DNA of 42,201 nucleotides from Butyrivibrio sp. (GTDB taxonomy: Bacteria; Bacillota; Clostridia; Lachnospirales; Lachnospiraceae): NCBI GenBank assembly GCA_015056495.1, contig SVGC01000005.1, positions 13,265 through 55,465 of the forward strand. The letters run 5' to 3'. The translations under genes were made by a program, and so were the position numbers. Shown piece by piece: positions 10,601 to 18,193 of this stretch (position 1 is the first letter of the stretch; the number at the start of each line of letters is the position of its first letter). Under the pieces are notes generated by a model. The model did no database searches. It had not been told where the DNA came from and saw nothing but the letters and a program-made list of their open reading frames with translations.

Positions 10601-12376
10601 CTGCACGAATGCACCTGAATCAGATACTTCAACAACATACTGACCATCTCTTAATGTGATGCCCTCTGTTCCTGTGAATGTATATACATAGCCATCAGCA
10701 ACATAGTCATTTTCTGTATCAAGTCTTGTAAAAGTAAATGTTGCCTCAGCAAGATCATCTGTTGTAGCTCCGCTTGGCACTATTGTTACGTTGTGAACAG
10801 GCTTTGCCTCGAATTCGATGGTAAAGTCTGGATCAGCGCCATCAACTGTGATCTGCTCTGTTAAAAGAGTGTAATCTTCAACTTTTGCATAAGAAACAGT
10901 TGAAGTATCTTCTTTATCAGCAACTTCTACACTATAAGTAACTTTATCCTGAAGTGTTACTTCATAAGATATTGAAGACTCACCTGCTGTAAGCTGGATT
11001 GTTGGAACGTATACAGATTCCTCATCCTGAGGTGTAAATGTAAATTCAGCCGCCTCAGCAAAAGCTTTCAGATCATCCTCTGCTATACCTTTGATAATTC
11101 CACTGTATTTTACGAGGTCAACACCTACTACTGTAATATCAAGTGTATCATCGCTATCTGAGATACTTACCTCAGATCCTTCCTTGATAACATATGCGTC
11201 TGCACCATCGAGTGTTACGTCATAGGTATATCCTGCTGCAAGTGATACAGTATAGCTGTTATCTGCAATCTGAGCTGTAGTAACTCTTCCATTGGACTGG
11301 TTGGTAAATACAAGGCTTACGCCCTCTGTATCTTCAAATCCTGATACGCTTCCTGAAAGTGTAACGTAGCTGGCCTGAGTTCTGATGACTCTTGCTACTA
11401 CCATCTTTTCATTTGAGCAGTACAGCTTGTAAGTACCGTCCTGTTTTGCATAAAATGTCAATGGTTCAACACCATATTGGCCTGAATAATCTGCTGTCTG
11501 CACATCAGATGAATCGTCTACATTGACAAAATAGTACAGTGCAGCATTTGAATTTGATCCTGCATAGAATGTAACCTGTTCATCTGCTTTCATAGACAAT
11601 GACAGATAAACATCCTCTGTTGATGACTTATTGGAGTATAAGAAGCCTGCATATGTATTGCCATCTGCATCAGTCTTACTCTTCTCATCATATCTGGTAA
11701 TGCTTGTATTAGTTGTTCTAAGTCTGTGGGTGCCTGTAAATCCTCCATCTTCAAATGAAAGATCCCCTGCCGTAAAGCTTGCAATTTTAGCATTTGTAGA
11801 GCCTGCTGCTATTTCTGATGAATAAAAAGAATTGATGATATCCACAGTAAGCTGGTTATTAACACCTTCCAGCTGCTCAGCACCAAAATCCCACACGTCA
11901 ATTGTATACTCGTCAGATGACGTAGGTGTTTCCACTGTTTTGTCCTCTACAGATGATGCACTGCTTGCAGCGTCTGATGACTCATCTGATGACGCACTAC
12001 TTGCTGCATCTGAAGAAGCCTCTGAAGATGCACTGTTTGATGCAGCAGATGAACTATCTCCTGCTATAACAGTAGAACTGCTTGTGGAGTTAGTTGCAGA
12101 ATTATTTTCAGTTACTGTCTTCTCTCCGCTTCCTTCTGTTGCAATATCTGTTACTGTTGATGTTTCTGTAGTAGAACTACTTGAAGAATCTGTTGCAGCA
12201 CTGCTTGCCGTACTAGCGCTGCTGGAATCATTAGATGCTTCAGCATTTCCTTCCGTCGCTGCATATACCGTGCCTGATGGTAATGCATAAGACATGCCAG
12301 AAAGGACCATGCTGGCTGCAAGTACCGTTGATGTGATCAATCGGCCTTTGCCAAGCAAAGATCTTTTGTTCCCCAT
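4670..12376 (-). CDS. Giant secreted pectinase: pectin methylesterase (CE8) plus pectate lyase (PL9), membrane-anchored
   Basis: The 2568-residue protein starts with a signal peptide (1-40) and a Ser/Ala-rich linker (to about 155). Beta-sandwich modules follow, with VWDFGAEQL near 160 and EWDFSDAAF near 618. The CE8 domain spans about 740-1090, with GRQDTL (about 952), GGTDYIFGG (about 974; the Asp is catalytic in the family) and FGRPW (about 1046). A beta-sandwich (1190-1330), two fibronectin-III-like modules (1340-1540) and a LamG-like region (1545-1800) come next. The PL9-type parallel beta-helix spans about 1933-2340, with DDGWDLFAK (about 2125) and GNGFKMGG (about 2165); PL9 enzymes use Asp-bound calcium and a Lys base. 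A Ser/Thr-rich stalk and one hydrophobic segment (about 2532-2555) end the chain, so it is probably tethered to the membrane. The start has GGGAGGAG seven bases before ATG. A cre-like palindrome lies 45 bp upstream. Confidence 0.92.
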   Translation of the reverse strand: MGNKRSLLGKGRLITSTVLAASMVLSGMSYALPSGTVYAATEGNAEASNDSSSASTASSAATDSSSSSTTETSTVTDIATEGSGEKTVTENNSATNSTSSSTVIAGDSSSAASNSASSEASSDAASSASSDESSDAASSASSVEDKTVETPTSSDEYTIDVWDFGAEQLEGVNNQLTVDIINSFYSSEIAAGSTNAKIASFTAGDLSFEDGGFTGTHRLRTTNTSITRYDEKSKTDADGNTYAGFLYSNKSSTEDVYLSLSMKADEQVTFYAGSNSNAALYYFVNVDDSSDVQTADYSGQYGVEPLTFYAKQDGTYKLYCSNEKMVVARVIRTQASYVTLSGSVSGFEDTEGVSLVFTNQSNGRVTTAQIADNSYTVSLAAGYTYDVTLDGADAYVIKEGSEVSISDSDDTLDITVVGVDLVKYSGIIKGIAEDDLKAFAEAAEFTFTPQDEESVYVPTIQLTAGESSISYEVTLQDKVTYSVEVADKEDTSTVSYAKVEDYTLLTEQITVDGADPDFTIEFEAKPVHNVTIVPSGATTDDLAEATFTFTRLDTENDYVADGYVYTFTGTEGITLRDGQYVVEVSDSGAFVQQLTSNLIVNGADVTKKISFSSDITEWDFSDAAFTAKFANATSGTYNGLSWTNGRSHNGVYLYSGAGTISVPVKGSCQIQVTANYQYSYYFEDETEKSVNVKTGSTSTSETFTYNYTGSAGTFDITVLGSSYITKIATVYQTDYTAELTVGSSDTADYKTIGEALEAVRLMDREDGQRVTISIEPGNYEEMLVIDVPDVTLKNASANPTNTLTNSGVDIDENAVRITWYYGHGYTYYSMGSDYKYDSDVLAVNKENGYASVINPGSGTGTYWNATVVVSASGFEAENIIFENSFNQYVSAKAAEDVIVAQSGAKEGSVARADMAAYDTTVQNKSYVERAAALALTSSATESYFEGCRIIGRQDTLYGGASATAAFYDCAIYGGTDYIFGGMTAVFAKCDLVLNTSENNNDVAYITAAQQTSASTRGYLMYNCTVTSTTPGVDTASSYTSKPGQFGRPWQANTSEVVFFDTIVEATNWTVASDGKYVYDAESTISLIQPTGWNTTLGGESARCVEYGTYEVSGEDNSAARVSWAQQPETAVCSDGTAISVGAFLGDWDPFTEHGNDMTITFPDGTTEEEPESPETESSTDEETTTVYTLESSALTAFDKGAKADGDTEVAGTDNYFTIIYSSSSKVDSSTKTWSDDYTSSQRINLGGAVNTAKNSIKFTTASDDANVKIWWAAGDAGREMAILDASGNQVAVTSEGSTKNSAYLSELTLEKAGTYYLGGTANNYIFKVEVTDGEQPEVVRADWSSVAAPVIKSVELNADDSNKVDVTVDSLIGTDGGDALSVTMYDAEGEEISTSKSAAEKSEFTLTFTPSVSGSYYFVATLSRTDEEEVKTSEKSDAFEFVLPLTAPQFKNAVNKGSGNVNVKFYSVSEAESYVLTATDETDTTADAVEVTYTPEAVVTNTSTEYSHLFEGLTVGHTYKFEIVAVRGEDTSDSSSLEIEVSADSEQEWTFSAFGQGVSTSTNKATVNDDGSVTVASTGGKGKLVPASTDGLAFYYATIPADKNFTLSATVTVDSWTYSNGQEGFGLMAADSVGVNGDTSVFWNNSYMASATKVEYYYDTTAGEVTDDTTASKVTMKIGLGSQEKVGVTQDNLSLLQANDTATITSDFSSTMTTLETSGGQLGAGTYNLIGNETSGTIANTDLPNTLTELKLTIRKNNTGYFVSYTDADGNTTTKKYYDTEALEQIDADYVYAGFFASRNATATFSDIVLTLVNPEDDDAAEERPVTYVTPSYKVVSAANANKADYVLRYTGNADGTVTIVDSEGNVIADEEAVEADTAYDFDTKLVKGDNKFTVTVTPDPDFHPEDDEYQLLSSYETVTFSHTVKYATINDDEYIYVSQDGTSSGDGSKENPVDIYTAVKYVQAGQTILLAGGEYNLTSTVTVERGVDGTADEVITMKPADEDERPIFNFGSKCAGFVFAGDYWYVKSIDVTKSGNSLKGLQISGSYSKFEDIKAYENGNTGIQVSRYLSTDSREDWPSYDLILNCTSFSNADAGYEDADGFAAKLTVGDGIVFDGCIAYNNADDGWDLFAKVETGNIGVVTIQNCLAFDNGYGVDGTNEGNGNGFKMGGSSITGYHKLINSLAFNNKAKGIDSNSCPDIQVYNSSSFNNGGSNVAFYTNDTANTDFYAEGVMSYRQGTDVDETIKTKGTQDTGKIYSALNFYWNSSASTNTNGLKVTDDWFVSLTAPDATAETAYTLGDSLRNSDGSINLNGFMQLSETGIAALEAAGIEAEDVVATLDGDYAKITEVSQISGSTSEEDPSTGEESSTGSGSSGNTSSGSTSSGSTSSETTTSGGSSDTTSSDTTSSDTTSSTTTTSSSSTAASSSTVDEDETEEEAAVAGASRSVTTPTHGKNDGNKDVAKADNDEKAENADNAASSASTEEQKTEDQASVDASAESSVDNSASEASSEVTIIDEEETPKKDTFPVKRTAAAVVVIAGAGIAVVSAAKAGALAKFIAFIRHLFIH

Positions 12377-12421
12377 ATTATTACTCCTCCCATGAATAAT
12401 ATTTATCCCCTCTCCATACGA

Positions 12422-12441
12422 AAATGTAAGAGCTTACATTT
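12422..12441. promoter_or_regulatory. Palindromic operator, cre-like, upstream of the CE8-PL9 gene
   Basis: AAATGTAAG and CTTACATTT flank a central AG, 45 bp upstream of the giant gene start. The core TGTAAGAGCTTACA differs by one base from the ideal CcpA cre TGTAAGCGCTTACA. A plausible promoter (TTGTTT, then TAGGAT) lies just upstream on the minus strand, so a bound protein would block elongation. The same arms occur at 30176-30201. Confidence 0.6.
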
Positions 12442-12648
12442 CGCTCCGTAAAATCATCCTACCATATGCACATTTTATGAAACAAGGTGCAATATTTGCT
12501 TTTAGGCTACAAAACTTGTTTATTACATTAAAAAAATTCCTCCACTTTTTGTGCATCTTGCACATAAGTGTACTGATATCAACTTCTGCGTTCCCCCAAT
12601 TCACCGAATAAAAAATTCTACGGCGAACAGAGCGGAATGGGATTCATA

Positions 12649-12744
12649 TGAGTCAATTTGATACGTCCCCGGTGACTCATTGTATGCAATGAGTCATTTT
12701 GATACGTCCCCAGTGACTCATTTTGATACGTCCCCAGTGACTCA
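12649..12744. repeat. Array of three 31-bp REP-like palindromic repeats
   Basis: Three copies (12649-12679, 12690-12720, 12714-12744) each begin and end with TGAGTCA/TGACTCA-type heptamers around a core GATACGTCCCC. The second and third share one TGACTCA, so the array has a 24-bp step there. Two more copies lie at 28366-28396 and 28542-28572. The repeats occupy the gap between the terminator of the transporter operon and the promoter region of the giant pectinase. Confidence 0.85.
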
Positions 12745-12750
12745 TTAAAA

Positions 12751-12794
12751 AGAAAAAGGTCTCCCGCACTTCTTAAAGAAATGCAGGAGACCTT
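12751..12794 (-). terminator. Terminator of the sugar ABC transporter operon
   Basis: The stem AAGGTCTCC (12756-12764) with GGAGACCTT (12786-12794), extended by GCA/TGC, is followed on the minus strand by TTTTTCTTTTT. It lies 83 bases after the stop of the solute-binding protein gene. Confidence 0.88.
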
Positions 12795-12876
12795 GTGTCT
12801 TCTTCAAAAGATCATCATTTAATTTTTTGCTTACCCCGAAGTAAAACTTCAAAGTTAAGTTTAGTTATTTTTCGAT

Positions 12877-14451
12877 TTACTGTGCCTTCCAAGCATCGTA
12901 CTGTGACTGGAACTCAGCAAGTACATCCTGGTAACCAGCTGCATCAAGTGCTGCCTGGTACTCTTCGATTGTTGACTCAACCTTATCAGCTGGGATACCA
13001 CCATTTTCAAGTGGGAAACCATACTGCTCAAAGAGGTTAGCACATGCTGTGTACTGAGCTTCTACTGGGCTCTTGTCAAATCTGAATCCAGCTGCGCAAG
13101 ATGTCTCAGCGCCACCGTTGAAGTCTTCGTAAAGTTCAGCCTTGTTAGCTGGCTCGTTATCAAGTGGTGTAACGATTGTAGCTGAAGCTGACTCCCACAT
13201 TGAGTGGTTGTACTTCTCAGATGTCTGTGTAACCTGTCCATCTGCGTTGTATGTGAAGTCTTCGCCTTCGATACCGAATGTGTACATATCAGCAAGCTTT
13301 GAATCTGTGTAAAGAAGTCCCATGAAATCGATACAAGCCTGAGCCTGCTCTGGTGTGCTGTTAGCTGTTACGCAGTAGCATGAACCAAGAGCTGATGTTG
13401 AATGAGCATATCTATTTGTAGCTGTCTGCATTGTTACATCCTGGCCATAACGTGAATCTGCTTCATCGTTAACTGGGATGTCTGTCCACCATGAAATACC
13501 CCAATCCTGTGTCTGAGTTGTTGTATCTGTTGTAACCTTTGTGTAATCATCTTCTGAGATGTATCCCTTATCAGCCCAATCAGCCATAAGCTTACAGAAC
13601 TCAAGGTACTCAGGAGTCTGGATTGTATCAACAACTTCGTTTGTAGCTCTATCTACAGCAAAGAAGTTTGTTGAAGAATCAGCTGTGAAGAAATCAAAGC
13701 TATCAATGTACCATCTGTAGAACATTGCTGTCTTCTGTGTAAGGAAAGGATATTTAAGTCCTTCTGACTTACAATCAGCAAGCATTGGCTCAAGATCAGC
13801 AAGTGATGAAACAGAAGAAATATCCCATCCATACTTGTCGATAAGATCCTGACGGAACATGAAATCGTAGCCTTCTACGTTGTCCTTGTAAACAGGGATA
13901 AAGTAGTTCTTTCCATCATACTTTGTTGCTTCCCACTGACCAGCATCCATTGAGTTGTAAAGGTCTGTGCCAGGAAGAAGATCTGTGATATCATAAACAG
14001 CATTTGCAGGTACAAGATCGTTTGTTCCGATTGTGCCTTCCCATGAAGCTGTCCAGAGGAGGTTAACCTCTTTGTTTGCAAGAGCAAGGTTAGCCTTGTC
14101 TGTGTACTCACCTGAACCGATATCTGTCAGATTGATCTGTACATTGATCTTGTCTGCAATATATTCATTGATTGCATCCTGAACCTTCTTTACCTGATCG
14201 CCATCAGGATTAGCAAGGTTAAATGTACATCTGTAAACATTGATTGTTACTGCATCACCAGAAGCTTCTGTAGCAGCTGTAGTATCTGTAGATGTAGATG
14301 TAGCTGTTTCAGTAGTTGTCTGTGTCTCTGTCTCTGTTGCAGTCTGATTGTCTGTTGTTGTGGTTGTCTCTGTTGTGCTTGATGAGCAACCAGCAAGCAT
14401 TGACATTGTCATTGCTGCAGCCATTGTTACTGATAAAATCTTTTTCTTCAT
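12877..14451 (-). CDS. Lipoprotein solute-binding protein of a carbohydrate ABC importer (LplA/YtcQ-like)
   Basis: The 524-residue protein has a lipoprotein signal with lipobox LAGC (Cys about 21), then a Thr-rich stretch to about 68, then a family-1 sugar-binding fold with NVYRCTFNLANPDGDQV and NEYIADKINVQINLTDIGSGE. It would hold a sugar outside the membrane and pass it to the two permeases encoded just upstream. Length and the pairing with LplB/LplC-type permeases match the polysaccharide-uptake subgroup of Firmicutes. The substrate is not readable; the divergent cellobiose phosphorylase points to cello-oligosaccharides, while the surrounding pectinases leave oligogalacturonides possible. 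GGGAGGAAC lies just before ATG. No ATPase gene is nearby, so a shared MsmX-like ATPase elsewhere is likely. Confidence 0.9.
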   Translation of the reverse strand: MKKKILSVTMAAAMTMSMLAGCSSSTTETTTTTDNQTATETETQTTTETATSTSTDTTAATEASGDAVTINVYRCTFNLANPDGDQVKKVQDAINEYIADKINVQINLTDIGSGEYTDKANLALANKEVNLLWTASWEGTIGTNDLVPANAVYDITDLLPGTDLYNSMDAGQWEATKYDGKNYFIPVYKDNVEGYDFMFRQDLIDKYGWDISSVSSLADLEPMLADCKSEGLKYPFLTQKTAMFYRWYIDSFDFFTADSSTNFFAVDRATNEVVDTIQTPEYLEFCKLMADWADKGYISEDDYTKVTTDTTTQTQDWGISWWTDIPVNDEADSRYGQDVTMQTATNRYAHSTSALGSCYCVTANSTPEQAQACIDFMGLLYTDSKLADMYTFGIEGEDFTYNADGQVTQTSEKYNHSMWESASATIVTPLDNEPANKAELYEDFNGGAETSCAAGFRFDKSPVEAQYTACANLFEQYGFPLENGGIPADKVESTIEEYQAALDAAGYQDVLAEFQSQYDAWKAQ

Positions 14452-14486
14452 TATAGTTCCTCCCTCTTTTGAAGAATTATTATTTT

Positions 14487-14510
14487 AACCAAAGCTTTTT
14501 GCTATTGGTT
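14487..14510. promoter_or_regulatory. Intra-operon hairpin upstream of the solute-binding protein gene
   Basis: AACCAAAGC and GCTATTGGTT pair around a short T loop, 36-59 bases upstream of the start of the solute-binding protein and after the permease stop. No T run follows on the minus strand, so it is not a terminator. A stabilising or processing role that raises binding-protein mRNA over permease mRNA is plausible. Confidence 0.4.
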
Positions 14511-14567
14511 ATTACCTCGATTAACAAACAATTTCTTCTATAACAATTTTTTCATTCCAAGGCTTCA

Positions 14568-15494
14568 TCAACCCTTAACAGAACCAACTGTAAGACCTTT
14601 GATAAAGTACTTCTGGAAAAATGGATAAATAACCATAATAGGTGCGATTACGACTACAACTGTTGCCATTGTTGCTGAGTACTGTGGAATAGTTCCTCCC
14701 ATAGCTGCTCTTGCTGCTGCAGGAACGTTGTTATTATTAAGAAGGAATTCAATACTCTTCTGGATGTTGATAAGAAGGAGCTGCAGAGGCTTCTTGCTAT
14801 CAGTTGCAATGTACAACAGTGCGTTCTGCCAATCATTCCAATATCCTGTAGCCATCATGAAACCAACAGCTGCCAGTGAAGGCTTCAGCAGTGGAAGTAC
14901 GATCTGGAAGAATGTTCTATATTCTCCGGCGCCATCGATCATGGCTGCTTCCATAAGCTCATTAGGAATACTGTTTGCTATGTATGTTCTTAAGATGATG
15001 ACATTCATAGTTGAAACACACATTGGCAGGATCAGGAGCCAGAGGCTGTCCTTAAGTCCATAGTAACTTGTAAATACGATATATCCTGAAAGCTGTCCAC
15101 CATTGAAAAGCATCGGTATCAGCAGATATACAGACAAGAACTTGGAAAGTCTGAAATCATGACGACTTATTGAATAAGCAAACATACTCATTATAAGAAG
15201 TCCCAGGAATGTACCTGATACTGTTATGAAGATTGTAACTCCATAAGATCTTGCAAGCTGAGTACCGTATCTAAGTACTGTGTTAAAACCTACCAAAGAT
15301 AACTGTTTTGGGAAGAATGAGAATCCATTCTGTGTTATGTATTTCTCATCTGTAAAAGCTGCTATAAATACCAACAGTACCGGCAAAAAACAAAACAAAG
15401 TATATATAAGAAGAATTATTGCCAGTATTACCTGTCCAACTCCGAATTTATCCTTTTTTGAAGGAGCCAGATCTAATTTATTACCCTTTGCCAT
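14568..15494 (-). CDS. Carbohydrate ABC transporter permease (LplC/YtcP-like)
   Basis: The 308-residue protein has six predicted membrane spans and the binding-protein-dependent permease EAA loop, ELMEAAMIDGAGEYRTFF with ILPLLKP (about 180-205), which contacts the ATPase. The C-terminal QKYFIKGLTVGSVKG is typical of CUT1-type permeases. It is the second permease of the operon; its start has AAAGGAGGAGA five bases upstream, and the first permease ends 14 bp before it. Confidence 0.92.
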   Translation of the reverse strand: MAKGNKLDLAPSKKDKFGVGQVILAIILLIYTLFCFLPVLLVFIAAFTDEKYITQNGFSFFPKQLSLVGFNTVLRYGTQLARSYGVTIFITVSGTFLGLLIMSMFAYSISRHDFRLSKFLSVYLLIPMLFNGGQLSGYIVFTSYYGLKDSLWLLILPMCVSTMNVIILRTYIANSIPNELMEAAMIDGAGEYRTFFQIVLPLLKPSLAAVGFMMATGYWNDWQNALLYIATDSKKPLQLLLINIQKSIEFLLNNNNVPAAARAAMGGTIPQYSATMATVVVVIAPIMVIYPFFQKYFIKGLTVGSVKG

Positions 15495-15508
15495 TTCTAT
15501 CTCCTCCT

Positions 15509-16414
15509 TTAGAATAATGCATTTTCAGGTTCAATCTTACGAACCATGAAGTTGGCAAATAACATCAGTAGCAGTCCTACAACTGACTGGAAGAAAGATG
15601 TTGCTGCTGTAAATCCAAAGTTAGAATTCTTAAAAATAGCATTAAGTACATAAGAATCGATAACCTGAGTTGTATCATATAAGATACCGCTGTTTCTTGT
15701 TACCTGATAGAAAAGACCTGTATCAGATCTCATTACATTACCAACTGATAACAGAAGCATTACTGTGATCATAGGAACAAGTGATGGAATTGTGATATGT
15801 CTTATCTGCTGCCATTTGCTTGCACCATCAATCTCTGCTGCTTCATAGAGAGAGTTATCAATTCCTGCAAGTACTGACATGTAAAGAACTGAACCATATC
15901 CTGTATCTTTCCAGATCTTTACAACAAGGAGTATCCATGGCCAAAGACTTGATTCTGAATAGAATCTGGTACTTGTACCAAATAAGTGATTGATGATACC
16001 TGTATCTGAACTAATGAAAGCATATACAATAAACTGAACTGCTGCATAAGAGATAAATACCGGTATGATCATCAGTGTCTGCATTGTCTTAGCCATCTTT
16101 TTTAACAGAAGCTGATCAATAGCAATTGCAAGTGTTACATTAAGCACAGTTCCTACTGATGTGAATAACAGATAATAAAGAACTGTGTTTCTTGTGATGG
16201 AAATGAATGTTGCCTTCGATGCAATCAGGAACTTGAAGTTATCTAAACCGCACCATGGGCTTGCCCATATACCTTTAGTAAAATCAAAATTCTTGAATGC
16301 CATTACAAGACCTGCCATAGGCACGTACATGATAAAGAACAAAACCAGGAACACCGGCAATGCCATAACAACATGTGCTCTGTGTTTCCAAGTATTGTGT
16401 AAAAAACCTTTCAT
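15509..16414 (-). CDS. Carbohydrate ABC transporter permease (LplB/YteP-like)
   Basis: The 301-residue protein starts KHRAHVVMALPVFLVLFFIMYVP-like with MAGLVMAFKNFDFTKG, the usual start of LplB/YteP permeases, has about six membrane spans, and carries an EAA loop (YEAAEIDGASKWQQIRHITIP, about 190-210). It pairs with the permease that follows by 14 bp. The start has GAGGAGG upstream. It follows the LacI gene by 90 bp, so the regulator is probably cotranscribed with it. Confidence 0.92.
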   Translation of the reverse strand: MKGFLHNTWKHRAHVVMALPVFLVLFFIMYVPMAGLVMAFKNFDFTKGIWASPWCGLDNFKFLIASKATFISITRNTVLYYLLFTSVGTVLNVTLAIAIDQLLLKKMAKTMQTLMIIPVFISYAAVQFIVYAFISSDTGIINHLFGTSTRFYSESSLWPWILLVVKIWKDTGYGSVLYMSVLAGIDNSLYEAAEIDGASKWQQIRHITIPSLVPMITVMLLLSVGNVMRSDTGLFYQVTRNSGILYDTTQVIDSYVLNAIFKNSNFGFTAATSFFQSVVGLLLMLFANFMVRKIEPENALF

Positions 16415-16504
16415 AAATCCTTTACCTCCTCTTTTTTTATTTCTAATTCATAATGCCTTGGGAACGCTTAATTCTTAATTGCCATGTAAGACAACCCCCG
16501 TTTA

Positions 16505-17527
16505 TTAGCGTTCCTTTGGAGCCACAACTGATTGTCCGGGAACAAGCTTGCCTTCAACAATAACCTGTTCTATCAGCGTCGTCCTTGGATTAGTGATAAG
16601 GTCTATCAATTTAGCTGCTGCAATGCTACCTATACTCTCAGTATCCTGTGCTATTGTAGTCAGCGGTGGATTAAGTCTGCTGGCGATCGGTATGTTATCG
16701 TATCCTGCAACAGATATATCTTCAGGAATCCTGTAACCCCTCTCTCTAATAGCATTCATTCCACCAATTGTTGCAAAATCGTCAGGATAAAGAATACAAG
16801 TAGGCGGATCACTTAAATTAAGTAAATCATGAGTTACCTTATAAGCTCCTTCAGTATCACGGTATTGAGCTTCTCTGATATATTCCTCAGGAATCTCCAT
16901 TCCCAGACTTTCTGTAGTTCTAAAGAAACTTGATAACCTGTTCTGTGTAACGGAAGAATCACCACCATGTACATATGCTATCTTTCTGTGTCCTTTGTTA
17001 TAACAATAAGTAACAAGATCTTTCATTCCCTTATTATTATCAGAAATGACAGCGATACGATTGTTAAAAACATGGTCGATCGTTACAACAGGAATATTAC
17101 TTCTTATCAGCTCTTCAACATTAGGATCATAGAAATCAACGCAAGCAATAACTACTCCGTCAAATCCTCTGTATCTTGCATGTGCCAGATATGACATTTC
17201 ATTGTTGTGTCCGCTTATAAATGTGATATCAAACCCATTTGCCTCAGCTTTTCTCTTGAAACTATCAAGAACATGAGCAAAATAATCATGTGTAAGACCG
17301 CTCCTGGCTTCATCAACAAAGAGCACTCCGATGTTCTTTGTGATATTTGTCTTTAAGGCTTTGGCTGCAGAGTTTGGAAAATACCCCATCTTCTCAGCTA
17401 CTGATCTGATATGTTCTTTTGTTTCTTTGCCGATATCGTTCTGATCATTAAGTGCCTTACTCACAGTGGCCACTGAAACGCCACAGGCTGTAGCGATATC
17501 TTTCATCGCAACCATTTTTCTGGCCAT
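16505..17527 (-). CDS. LacI/GalR-family transcriptional regulator
   Basis: The 340-residue protein has an N-terminal LacI helix-turn-helix (MKDIATACGVSVATVSKALN, about 7-26, with hinge-helix region NSAAKALKTN) and a periplasmic-binding-protein-like effector domain (about 60-335) ending with the usual TTIAQDTESIGSIAAAKLIDLI. It probably senses a sugar and represses the importer behind it and the divergent cellobiose phosphorylase. A 14-bp operator-like site starts 22 bp upstream of its own start, which suggests autoregulation. Confidence 0.93.
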   Translation of the reverse strand: MARKMVAMKDIATACGVSVATVSKALNDQNDIGKETKEHIRSVAEKMGYFPNSAAKALKTNITKNIGVLFVDEARSGLTHDYFAHVLDSFKRKAEANGFDITFISGHNNEMSYLAHARYRGFDGVVIACVDFYDPNVEELIRSNIPVVTIDHVFNNRIAVISDNNKGMKDLVTYCYNKGHRKIAYVHGGDSSVTQNRLSSFFRTTESLGMEIPEEYIREAQYRDTEGAYKVTHDLLNLSDPPTCILYPDDFATIGGMNAIRERGYRIPEDISVAGYDNIPIASRLNPPLTTIAQDTESIGSIAAAKLIDLITNPRTTLIEQVIVEGKLVPGQSVVAPKER

Positions 17528-17549
17528 TGCCGACCCCTCAATCTTTCTT

Positions 17550-17563
17550 AAACGTTTTCGTAA
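17550..17563. promoter_or_regulatory. LacI-type operator-like site 1
   Basis: AAACGTTTTCGTAA is identical to site 2 at 17713-17726 and lies 22 bp upstream of the LacI-family gene start. The motif has the size and inverted character of LacI-family operators. Assignment to the neighbouring regulator is inference. Confidence 0.6.
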
Positions 17564-17712
17564 CTTAAATATACATCATATTTTATATTAATGCAACTGT
17601 TTTTATTAATTTTGTTGTGCATTTTAACTACATAGTATGAAAACAATATGAATTTCTATGTATTTTAAATTAAATACCGTATATTCATTTTTTCTTTATT
17701 ATTTTTTAAGTC

Positions 17713-17726
17713 AAACGTTTTCGTAA
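17713..17726. promoter_or_regulatory. LacI-type operator-like site 2
   Basis: This is an exact second copy of AAACGTTTTCGTAA. It also extends into the palindrome ACGTTT-TCGT-AAACGT (17715-17730). It lies in the middle of the divergent intergenic region. Confidence 0.6.
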
Positions 17727-17884
17727 ACGTAAAATAATTTAGTTTTTATTTCGAACTTTTGCGTTTCAGTTCATATACATCTATGTTTTGCGCCTATATT
17801 CCGCATTTTGGCGTTAAAAATCTTTAAATAATCTTATTGCAATATCATTTTTTTCTTTATATAATAATTCACGAAGGTTAACTT

Positions 17885-17898
17885 AATCGTTTTAGTAA
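17885..17898. promoter_or_regulatory. LacI-type operator-like site 3
   Basis: AATCGTTTTAGTAA matches sites 1 and 2 at 12 of 14 positions. It is the site nearest to the cellobiose phosphorylase gene, about 300 bp upstream of its start. Confidence 0.4.
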
Positions 17899-18193
17899 CA
17901 CAAAAACAATGATTCTTTTTCGATTAAAAACCTGGGATCTATATTTAAAACGCATATAAATAGGCCGTTTGCAGGTAATCTTATGTTTAATTTACATTTA
18001 ATGTATTTTTAAGTTCAAAGACATCTGATCTAGTGTAGTCTCATTCATCTTTAATCAAATTGATTAATAAAATGAATTCAGATACATAAAATTTGGTGAA
18101 TTATGAATTAATCAGTCCACTATACCTATGAATATAGATTTAAAAGCAATATAATAATAAATTTTTCCTAATCAATCACTATGGGAGGCGAAG

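Larger units (their letters stand above)
17528..18193. other. Divergent AT-rich regulatory intergenic region
   Basis: This 666-bp gap lies between the LacI gene and the cellobiose phosphorylase gene. It is strongly AT-rich, has no credible reading frame or RNA fold, and holds three copies of an operator-like motif (annotated separately). A GGGAGGCGAAG ribosome binding site closes it on the plus side. A possible promoter for the phosphorylase (TTGATT at 18060, TACATA 17 bases later) is weak. Confidence 0.6.

Noticed and set aside
11832..12290. A 152-residue plus-strand frame rich in Ser, Ala and Asp
   Set aside because: It is the antisense of the Ser-rich linker of the giant pectinase; biased codons keep the other strand open.
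12649..12744. CRISPR array
   Set aside because: The repeats are palindromic, spacing is 41 then 24 bp with a shared heptamer, spacers are absent or tiny, and no cas gene is nearby.
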